Both the position numbers and the translations under genes were made by a program. This document shows positions 26,415 through 33,360 of a stretch of 33,360 nt of DNA, piece after piece. Each line of letters starts with the position of its first letter. Positions within the stretch are counted from its first letter, which is position 1. The DNA comes from Alphaproteobacteria bacterium. GTDB taxonomy: Bacteria; Pseudomonadota; Alphaproteobacteria; SP197. The notes under the pieces are model-generated. The model saw only the letters and a program-made list of their open reading frames with translations. It was not told where the DNA came from and did no database searches. The stretch is from NCBI GenBank assembly GCA_028277285.1, contig JANQGO010000044.1, positions 1 through 33,360 on the forward strand, read 5' to 3'.

Positions 26415-27308
26415 TCAGAAACTCACCCAGTCCGGTTTGACCGGTTTGAGCGGGACGCCGGCGGCGACGAGGGCGTCGCCCTTGTCGCGCGCTTCGTCCA
26501 GGCGGTCGGTGCGGATCAGTGCGATGCCGGTGCGGCCGTTGCCGGAACGGACCTCGCCGATTTCCGCTTCGCCGGCCATGATCGGCGTGCCGGCGGGCGG
26601 CAGGTCGCCGTCCACATCAATGCGGAACAGACGCCTTCGGATCTTGCCCCGGTGTTTGGTGCGCGCGGTGAGTTCCTGGCCGACATAGCAGCCCTTGTCG
26701 AAGTCGACGGCGTTCAGTTCCTCGAAATTGCTTTCCAGGATGAACGACTTGTCGACCAGCACGTCGCGCCCGGCTTCCGGCACGCCGAGTTCCAGGCGCA
26801 GCGCTTCGTAGTCGTCGACCGTGCCCGTGGCGTCGCCGGTGATGGCGGGCGCTTCGCCGGCCGGGTGGATCATGCGCACGCCGAGCGCGGCCAAGCGCGG
26901 GTCGACATAGAGCATCGTCGTGCCCCAGCGCCAGGCGTTACCGGCGGCGGCGTTCAGCTTGGCGTGCGCCGCCGCGCCGTCGCCGATCAAGGCTGAAACG
27001 GTCAACCTATCGCTGAGGTCGGCAATCTCGACCTTGCTGCGGAGTTTGTAGAAGGTGAGGCGCTTGGCGAGCTCGGCCAGGCGCTCCTTGTCGGTCTCGA
27101 CCAGATAGCCGCCGTCGCCGTCATCGGCGATCAGGAAATCGAACAGGAACTTGCCCTGGGGCGTCAGCAGTGCCGCATAGATGGCGCGCGCCGGGTTCAC
27201 CAGCTCGATATCGTTGGTGATCAGGCCCTGCAGAAAAGCGGTAGCCTCCGGGCCGGTCACGCCCAGCACGCCGCGCCCGGGCAGAGTGATTGTCTTGGTT
27301 GCGGTCAT
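26415..27308 (-). CDS. ygfZ: Folate-binding Fe-S cluster protein YgfZ/GcvT-like
   Basis: 'GVTGPEATAFLQGLITNDI' and signature 'DKGCYVGQELTARTKHRG'. Confidence 0.93.
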   Translation of the reverse strand: MTATKTITLPGRGVLGVTGPEATAFLQGLITNDIELVNPARAIYAALLTPQGKFLFDFLIADDGDGGYLVETDKERLAELAKRLTFYKLRSKVEIADLSDRLTVSALIGDGAAAHAKLNAAAGNAWRWGTTMLYVDPRLAALGVRMIHPAGEAPAITGDATGTVDDYEALRLELGVPEAGRDVLVDKSFILESNFEELNAVDFDKGCYVGQELTARTKHRGKIRRRLFRIDVDGDLPPAGTPIMAGEAEIGEVRSGNGRTGIALIRTDRLDEARDKGDALVAAGVPLKPVKPDWVSF

Positions 27309-27418
27309 CGCCGTCCCTCTTCTCGCTGATCCCTAAGGTGGGCGGGCCGGGCGCCCGTGGCAAGTCACGGATTTGTCGGGTTTGGACTTGAGCGCCCGCA
27401 AACCCTATAAACCGCGCC

Positions 27419-28444
27419 ATGGATGTGGTTCTTCTCGACGATTCCTTCGCTTTTGACGGCTATACCCCGCGCAACGATCCGCTGGGCGGGCCGGAGAAGG
27501 GGCTGGTCTATCTGGCCGAGGCGCTGGCGCGCCGCGGCCACGCGGTTACCGTCTATAACCGGTGCGAGCAGGCGGTGACCTGCGCGGATGTGGCCTGGCG
27601 TCCGATCGATGACGGTCTGCCGGAGACCGCCGATCTGCTGATTGCGCTGCGCCATGCCGAACTCTTGGACGCGGTCGCGGCGCGACACCGCATGCTGTGG
27701 CTGGTGACGCCCGCCAGCATTCTGAAGCGCGCCGATGCTGCCGCGGCCATGGAACGCCATCCGGCGACGCCGCTGCTGTTCATGGGCCCAACCCATCGCG
27801 CGACCTGGGACGGGCCGGACGAGCGCGCCAAGATCGTGCTGCCGGGCGTTGCGCCGGCCTATCTGAAGTCCGAGGCGCCAGCTGGTTACTGGCCGTCGCG
27901 CGCGATCGTCACGACCCATCCGCGCATGGATCTCGACTGGTTGATCGACCGCTGGACGGAAAAGATTGAGCCGCTGATCAAGGGGTCGGAACTGCACATC
28001 TATTCGGGCTCGCTCTACGCGGGCAGCCAGGACCGCACCATGGATCCGTCTCTGCGCCCGCTGCTGGATCAGGCGCAAGCGGCAGCCGGTCAAGGCGTCA
28101 AGGTCATGCGGCCGCTGGCCGACCACGACATGGCGGAAGTCTATCGCCGCGCCCGCGTGCATCTCTACCCGGGCGCCGAGCGCGAGGTCTATGCTTCGAC
28201 GCTCGCGGAATCCCAGGCAACCGGGCTGCCGGCGGTCGCGCGCCGGCTGGGTGCGGCCCAGGAACGCATCACCGATGGGCGCAGCGGTTTCCTGACGCCC
28301 GATGACGATGCCTTCGTCAACTGCGCGGTGCTGTGCCTGAAGGAAGACATCGTCTACCGCGGGCGCAGCAAGGACGCCTTTCAGATGCAGCGCGGCCGCA
28401 CCTGGGACGATGCCGCCGCCGAGATCGAGGCGATGGCGGCGTGA
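27419..28444 (+). CDS. Glycosyltransferase (GT-B, GT4-like)
   Basis: 'NDPLGGPEKGLVYLAEALARRGHAVTVYN'; C-terminal 'VHLYPGAEREVYASTLAESQATGLPAVAR'. Confidence 0.82.
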   Translation: MDVVLLDDSFAFDGYTPRNDPLGGPEKGLVYLAEALARRGHAVTVYNRCEQAVTCADVAWRPIDDGLPETADLLIALRHAELLDAVAARHRMLWLVTPASILKRADAAAAMERHPATPLLFMGPTHRATWDGPDERAKIVLPGVAPAYLKSEAPAGYWPSRAIVTTHPRMDLDWLIDRWTEKIEPLIKGSELHIYSGSLYAGSQDRTMDPSLRPLLDQAQAAAGQGVKVMRPLADHDMAEVYRRARVHLYPGAEREVYASTLAESQATGLPAVARRLGAAQERITDGRSGFLTPDDDAFVNCAVLCLKEDIVYRGRSKDAFQMQRGRTWDDAAAEIEAMAA

Positions 28445-28475
28445 TGCGCCAGCCAGCCCCAGCAGCGTCCATCCG

Positions 28476-29231
28476 GTGAGCGTTCGCCTGAGCGCCGTTG
28501 TGGTGGCGCGCAATGAAGAAGCCCAGCTTGAGGCGTGCCTTGCCTGCCTCGATTTCTGCGACGAGATCGTCGTCGTGCTCGACCGCAGCACGGACGGTTC
28601 GGCGACGATCGCGCGGCGCCATACGGACAAGGTGATCGAAGGCGCGTGGGAGATCGAAGGTCCGCGCCGCAACACCGGCCTGGACGCCGCGACCGGCGAT
28701 TGGATCCTGGAAGTCGACGCCGACGAACGCGTGACGCCGGCGCTGGCCCGGGAGATCGCGTCGGTCATTCAGACCGCCACCGCGCCCGCCCATTACCTCG
28801 TGCCGTTCGACAACTACATTGGCGATCGCCGCGTGCGTTACGGCTGGGGCGGATCATGGGGCGTCAGCGCGGCGGTGCGCCTGTTTTCGCCGGGCGCCAA
28901 ACGCTGGGGCGACGACCGCGTCCATCCCTCGCTTGTTCTGAAGGGGGAGAAACGTTGGCTCAAAGAGCGCATGGATCACTATGTCGACCGCAACATCTCC
29001 GACATGATCCAGCGGCTTGACCGCTACACCACCGCGCGCGCGCGTGACTTGAGGGCAAGCGGCGATATCGGCACGTTGGCCGGCAACATCCGCCGATTCT
29101 ATTCGCGCTTCTTCAAATGTTACGTCGCGCGCCAAGGCTATCGGGAAGGCGGCTACGGTTTCTTGAACGCCACCTTCGCCGGGCTCTATCCGCTGATCTC
29201 GCACCTGAAGGCGCGGCTGGAGCGCGATTGA
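28476..29231 (+). CDS. Glycosyltransferase family 2 (WaaE-like)
   Basis: GTG start; 'LSAVVVARNEEAQLEACLACLDFCDEIVVVLDRSTDGS', 'GDWILEVDADERV'. Confidence 0.9.
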   Translation: MSVRLSAVVVARNEEAQLEACLACLDFCDEIVVVLDRSTDGSATIARRHTDKVIEGAWEIEGPRRNTGLDAATGDWILEVDADERVTPALAREIASVIQTATAPAHYLVPFDNYIGDRRVRYGWGGSWGVSAAVRLFSPGAKRWGDDRVHPSLVLKGEKRWLKERMDHYVDRNISDMIQRLDRYTTARARDLRASGDIGTLAGNIRRFYSRFFKCYVARQGYREGGYGFLNATFAGLYPLISHLKARLERD

Positions 29232-30253
29232 TGCGTCTTGTGCAGGCCATGGCGGGCGCGGAGGTCGGCGGCGCTGAGGCGTTCTTCATGCGTCTGGTGC
29301 CCGCCCTGGCCGATGCCGGTCTTGAGCAGCGCGCGATCATTCGCCGCCACGACGTCCGCCAGGAGGCGCTGAACCTCGCCGGTGTCGAGACCGTCTCCTT
29401 GCGTTTCGGCGGGCCGTTCGATCTGTCGACGCGTTTGTCTTATGGCCGCGCGGTCAAGGCGTTCGCGCCCGACGCCGTGCTGACCTGGATGAACCGGGCG
29501 ACGACGTTGTGCCCGCGCGGGGACTATGTGCACCTGGCCCGGCTCGGCGGTTTCTATGACCTCAAGTACTACCGGCGCTGCGATCACCTGATCGGCAACA
29601 CGCGCGGCATCTGCGATTACCTGGTCGGAGAGGGCTGGCCCGCCGAGCGCACCCATTACCTGCCCAACTTCGTCGATGCGGAGGAACGGCCCGCGGTCGA
29701 CAAGGAGTCCTTGCGCACGCCGGCGGACATGAAGGTGGTGCTCGCCATGGGCCGGCTGCATCCGAACAAGGCGTTCGACGTGCTGATCGAAGCCATGGCC
29801 GAGGTGCCGGATGCCATGCTGTGGCTCGCCGGCAGCGGTCCGCTGCAGACCCGGCTGGAGGATCACGTCCACACCCATGGTCTGGACAGCCGTGTCAGGT
29901 TTCTCGGTTGGCGCGATGACAGCGCGGCGTTGTTGGCCGCCGCCGATATCCTAGTCTGCCCATCGCGCCATGAGCCCCTGGGCAATGTGGTGCTGGAAGG
30001 CTGGGCGCATCGCCGCCCGGTGATCGCCGCGGCGAGCCAGGGGCCGTCGGAACTGATCGAGGACCGCAAGACCGGCCTGCTGGTGCCGGTGGATCAGGCG
30101 CGCCCGCTCGCGGCGGCGATCAATGCCTGCCTGAGTGACCAGGCATTTACCGCTGATTTGGTCGAGGCTGGGTTTGCCGCCTATCGCGAGAGCTTCGCGC
30201 GCGATGTGGTCGTGCGCGACTATATCGAGCTGCTCGATGCGGTGACCGCCTGA
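29231..30253 (+). CDS. Glycosyltransferase family 4
   Basis: 'AGAEVGGAEAFFMRLVPALADAG'; 'VLAMGRLHPNKAFDVLIEAMAEVPDAMLWLAGSGPL'; 'VCPSRHEPLGNVVLEGWAHRRPVIA'. Start overlaps the previous stop (TGATG). Confidence 0.93.
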   Translation: MRLVQAMAGAEVGGAEAFFMRLVPALADAGLEQRAIIRRHDVRQEALNLAGVETVSLRFGGPFDLSTRLSYGRAVKAFAPDAVLTWMNRATTLCPRGDYVHLARLGGFYDLKYYRRCDHLIGNTRGICDYLVGEGWPAERTHYLPNFVDAEERPAVDKESLRTPADMKVVLAMGRLHPNKAFDVLIEAMAEVPDAMLWLAGSGPLQTRLEDHVHTHGLDSRVRFLGWRDDSAALLAAADILVCPSRHEPLGNVVLEGWAHRRPVIAAASQGPSELIEDRKTGLLVPVDQARPLAAAINACLSDQAFTADLVEAGFAAYRESFARDVVVRDYIELLDAVTA

Positions 30254-32016
30254 TGTGCGGTTTGGCCGGTGTGCTTGCCCGTCCGGGCGAGGAGGTGCCC
30301 GAGGCGGTGCTCGACGCCTTGTCGCGGGCGCTCGCCCATCGCGGCCCCGACGGTGAGGGACGTTTCCGCAACGGGCCGCTCGCCATGGTGCACCGGCGCC
30401 TTGCCATCATCGATCTTGTCACCGGCGATCAACCGATGACGGGGCCAAGCGGCGCGACGTTGATCGCCAATGCGGAGATCTACAATCACGTGGAATGGCG
30501 GCGCGTCTTGTCGGAGGTCCGGTTCGCGACCCAGTCGGACTGCGAGGTGCCGCTGCATCTCTTCGAGCGCGACGGCGCGAACTTCACCAAGGGCCTGCGC
30601 GGTATGTATGCCATCGCGCTGTGGGACCGCGTGCAGGAACGGCTCTATCTGGCGCGCGATCCCTTCGGCATCAAGCCGCTCTATGTCGCCGAGACAACCA
30701 TGGGCCTGGCCTTCGCGTCGGAAGCCCAGGGGCTTGTCGCCGCCGGCCTGGTCGAGGCCGCCGTCAACGATGCCGCGCTCGGCGAACTCCTGCAGATGCA
30801 GTTCACGACGGGCCGGCGCACCATCTTCCAGCATGTCGAACGGGTCCTGCCCGGCGAGACGATTGTCGTGGAGCAAGGCCGTATCGTCGAGCGCCTGCGC
30901 CGTTCCGCATTGCCGGAACTGGACAGCGCGAACTGGGACGAGAAGGAGGCGATGGAGCGTCTGGATACCGCGTTGCTCGACAGCGTCCGGGTGCACGAAC
31001 GCGCTGACGTGCCTTACGGCATGTTTCTTTCCGGCGGCGTCGACAGTTCGACGGTGTTGGCTGCCATGGCCCGCCTCGATGATCGTCCGGTGCGCGCCTA
31101 TACGGTCGGCTTCGACATTCCCCATGCGCGCGACGAGCGGCGCCATGCGGCCGAGGTGGCGGCCGCCGCCGGCGCCGATCATGTCGAGGTCAGCTTCGGC
31201 GAGGACGATTTCTGGGCATTGTTGCCGGATGTCGCCGCCGCCATGGACGATCCCGCCGCCGACTACGCGACGCTCCCGACCTATAAGCTGGCGCGCCAGG
31301 CGGCCGACGACGTGAAGGTCGTCTTGTCGGGCGAGGGCGGCGACGAACTTTTCGCCGGCTACGGCCGCTACCGCCGCATGCTGCGGCCGCGGCTGTTGGG
31401 CGGCGGTCAGTTGCGGCGCAGGGGCACGTTCGAGGGGCTGGAGGTGTTGTTCGACGGCCACGCCGGGTGGCGCATGGGCCTGGACGTTGCCGCGCAGGCG
31501 TTCAAGAAGCCGGGCCGCAGCGCCTTGCAGGTGGCGCAGGCCGTCGACATGGCCGACTGGCTGCCCAACGACCTGCTCACCAAGCTCGACCGTTGTCTGA
31601 TGGCCCACGGTGTCGAGGGCCGGGTGCCGTTGCTCGACAACCACGTCGCCGATGTCGCCTGGCGTCTGCCGGACGCCATGAAAATCCGCAAACGCCAGGG
31701 CAAGTGGCTGCTGCGTTCCTGGCTCGACCGCGAACTGCCGTCGGCCGACGCGTTCTCCGCCAAGCGCGGCTTCACTGTGCCGGTCGGTGACTGGATCGCT
31801 CGGCGCGGCACCGAGATCGGAGAACTGGTCGCCGCGCAACCGGCCATCGAGGCGATCGCGTATCCCGCCCAGGTCGTCCGATTGTTCGAACAGGCGGGTA
31901 AGAAACGGTCCGGCTTCGCTGCCTGGACGTTGCTCTTCTATGCACTATGGCACGCCCGCCATATCGACGGTGTCGCGACACAGGGGTTATCGGTGGAAGA
32001 CGCGCTGCGCGCGTGA
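30253..32016 (+). CDS. asnB: Asparagine synthase (glutamine-hydrolysing) family
   Basis: MCGLAGV (Cys2 nucleophile), 'HRGPDGEG', 'FLSGGVDSSTVLA', 'LSGEGGDELFAGYGRY'. Start overlaps the previous stop. Confidence 0.94.
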   Translation: MCGLAGVLARPGEEVPEAVLDALSRALAHRGPDGEGRFRNGPLAMVHRRLAIIDLVTGDQPMTGPSGATLIANAEIYNHVEWRRVLSEVRFATQSDCEVPLHLFERDGANFTKGLRGMYAIALWDRVQERLYLARDPFGIKPLYVAETTMGLAFASEAQGLVAAGLVEAAVNDAALGELLQMQFTTGRRTIFQHVERVLPGETIVVEQGRIVERLRRSALPELDSANWDEKEAMERLDTALLDSVRVHERADVPYGMFLSGGVDSSTVLAAMARLDDRPVRAYTVGFDIPHARDERRHAAEVAAAAGADHVEVSFGEDDFWALLPDVAAAMDDPAADYATLPTYKLARQAADDVKVVLSGEGGDELFAGYGRYRRMLRPRLLGGGQLRRRGTFEGLEVLFDGHAGWRMGLDVAAQAFKKPGRSALQVAQAVDMADWLPNDLLTKLDRCLMAHGVEGRVPLLDNHVADVAWRLPDAMKIRKRQGKWLLRSWLDRELPSADAFSAKRGFTVPVGDWIARRGTEIGELVAAQPAIEAIAYPAQVVRLFEQAGKKRSGFAAWTLLFYALWHARHIDGVATQGLSVEDALRA

Positions 32017-32029
32017 AGCAGAAACTCTC

Positions 32030-32893
32030 CTAAACGGCGACGTTCTGGCCTTCACGCGCCAAGACAGTGCCCGGATGATCGTGCGCCAGGTGCTCTTCGC
32101 GCTGGCTCAACACGTCGTCGTCGTCTTCGGGCGCGTGGCCGGAGAGAACCAGCTTCGAAACCTGGGCGTCGCTCGCCAGCCGCGTCGCGGCGGTCCAGGC
32201 GCATTCCTTGGATTGGCCGTTGATCAAGGGCGGACCGAAAATGATCATGTCGGCGTCGCCGGCGAACGCGACGATCGCCTTGACAGTCTCTTTGTCGTCC
32301 AGGCACGCGCCGGACAGGTAGCATACCGAACGCCCGTTATAGCTCACCCGGTAGGCCGTGCCGGGCGGGCAGCCGTTCAGTTTGCTGGTCGCGATTGTCA
32401 CGCCGTCGCCGATGTCCAGATCGATGCCGTCTGTGAAATCGCGGAAAGTCAGTTCCGCGTTGAAGACGTCCAGCGGCACCGGAAAGATCGGGTCGTTCAT
32501 CAGGCCGCTCAGCACATCCTTGATACAGGTTTTCGGCTGCGCGTTGCCGCACCACAGACGGAAGCTGTTGGCCGGGTTGAACGCGGCGGCGAAAAACGGC
32601 AGACCGCAAATATGGTTGAAGCGCGTGGTGCTGAAGAAAAGATCGCCCGCGACCGGAGATTGCGCCATCAGATCCTTGCCCAACGCGCGAATGCCGGTGC
32701 CCGCGTCGAAAATGAGCAGCCGCCCGTTGCACCGCATTTCGATGCACGGCGAGTTACCGCCAAATCCCTGGGTCATCGCGCCGGGCGCGGGCAGACCGCC
32801 ACGCACGCCCCAGAACGTGACCTTGATTTCGGCGTTCGGCAAGTTGTTCCCCTGGTGGTCTCGCAGCTCCTGGTTTAGTCGATCATGAAACAT
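32030..32893 (-). CDS. MBL-fold hydrolase paralog with degenerate metal-binding site
   Basis: 'VTFWGVRGGLPAPGAMTQGFGGNSPCIEMRCNGRLLIFDAGTGIRALGKDL' is the family N-terminus, but HxHxDH reads 'TTRFNH'. Confidence 0.85.
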   Translation of the reverse strand: MFHDRLNQELRDHQGNNLPNAEIKVTFWGVRGGLPAPGAMTQGFGGNSPCIEMRCNGRLLIFDAGTGIRALGKDLMAQSPVAGDLFFSTTRFNHICGLPFFAAAFNPANSFRLWCGNAQPKTCIKDVLSGLMNDPIFPVPLDVFNAELTFRDFTDGIDLDIGDGVTIATSKLNGCPPGTAYRVSYNGRSVCYLSGACLDDKETVKAIVAFAGDADMIIFGPPLINGQSKECAWTAATRLASDAQVSKLVLSGHAPEDDDDVLSQREEHLAHDHPGTVLAREGQNVAV

Positions 32894-32902
32894 GGCGGGT
32901 GG

Positions 32903-33360
32903 CTAGTCGGCTCCGCTGATTTTTACGGTCCGGAATGTGCGGGCGTTGATCGACGGCGACCAGTGATCGGCGCGCCAGCCGGCCTTCTCCTTCAGGTGCC
33001 GGACAAAGTCCCCAGGCTGGGTAAGGGTTTGCCAGACCGCCGGGAGGAATATCGCGCGCTTTTGCCCATCGTCCAGGATCAACCCGTCGACGCCGGGCGC
33101 CAGCCAGTCGAGCAGGTCGGTCTCGTCCGTCACGTTGAGAGGCTGCGGCTTGCTCAACAGGGCAATCTCGATCGCGAGTTCGCCGAACTCGCGCGCGTCG
33201 AGCGGGCGGAACCGGGGATCGTGGAACGCCGACTTGTAGGCATTGACCGCGACATCCTGGGCGAGGGGGCGGTGCGCCTCCGCCGATCCGATGCAGCCGC
33301 GCAACTCGCCGGCCTTGCGCAGGGTGACGAAGCTGGCGGTCTGGCGTGTCAGCGCCGGCG
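32903..33360 (-). CDS. AMMECR1 domain protein (AmmeMemoRadiSam protein A-like), 5' end beyond the window
   Basis: Minus-strand frame is open to the edge: 'TRQTASFVTLRKAGELRGCIGSAEAHRPLAQDVAVNAYKSAFHDPRFRPLDAREF', the AMMECR1 LRGCIG signature. Confidence 0.88.
   Translation of the reverse strand, partial: PALTRQTASFVTLRKAGELRGCIGSAEAHRPLAQDVAVNAYKSAFHDPRFRPLDAREFGELAIEIALLSKPQPLNVTDETDLLDWLAPGVDGLILDDGQKRAIFLPAVWQTLTQPGDFVRHLKEKAGWRADHWSPSINARTFRTVKISGAD

Noticed and set aside
30220-31839. 539-aa minus-strand ORF
   Set aside because: Shadow of asnB; no recognisable domains.
27419-32016. AsnB plus neighbours as a lasso peptide or other natural product cluster
   Set aside because: No precursor peptide, transglutaminase-like protease or RRE seen; the glycosyltransferase neighbours fit surface glycan synthesis better.
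1-33360. tRNA, rRNA or CRISPR array
   Set aside because: No cloverleaf-like, rRNA-like or regularly spaced repeat sequence noticed by eye; tRNAscan-SE, barrnap and a CRISPR finder would settle it.

Overview
GC-rich window, probably alphaproteobacterial, with about 30 genes and no rRNA, tRNA or CRISPR seen. Left to right: a class I SAM methyltransferase (truncated by the window edge); an S49 peptidase; a tight five-gene membrane redox operon (ferric-reductase-like heme domain fused to a Rieske domain, plus a four-Cys anchored protein and three small membrane proteins); a serine-cycle module (serine-glyoxylate aminotransferase, mtkA, mtkB); a duplicated palindromic intergenic repeat; an agmatinase-family ureohydrolase divergent from a TetR regulator with a perfect 12-bp inverted repeat between them; a sensor adenylate cyclase; an alcohol dehydrogenase remnant abutting an enolase-superfamily gene; a trypsin-like protease; gltS; two tandem Tat-type PotD/F-like binding proteins with no transporter genes; a Dabb-like/alpha-beta hydrolase fusion; an SDR; a GNAT; glyQ-glyS-ppdK; ygfZ; a glycosyltransferase/asparagine synthase operon; and at the right edge a truncated AMMECR1 gene followed by an MBL-fold protein that has lost its metal-binding motifs. 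The best candidates for undescribed biology are the Rieske/heme redox operon and the AMMECR1 + degenerate MBL pair. All calls come from reading the sequence and recalled family motifs; no database search was run.
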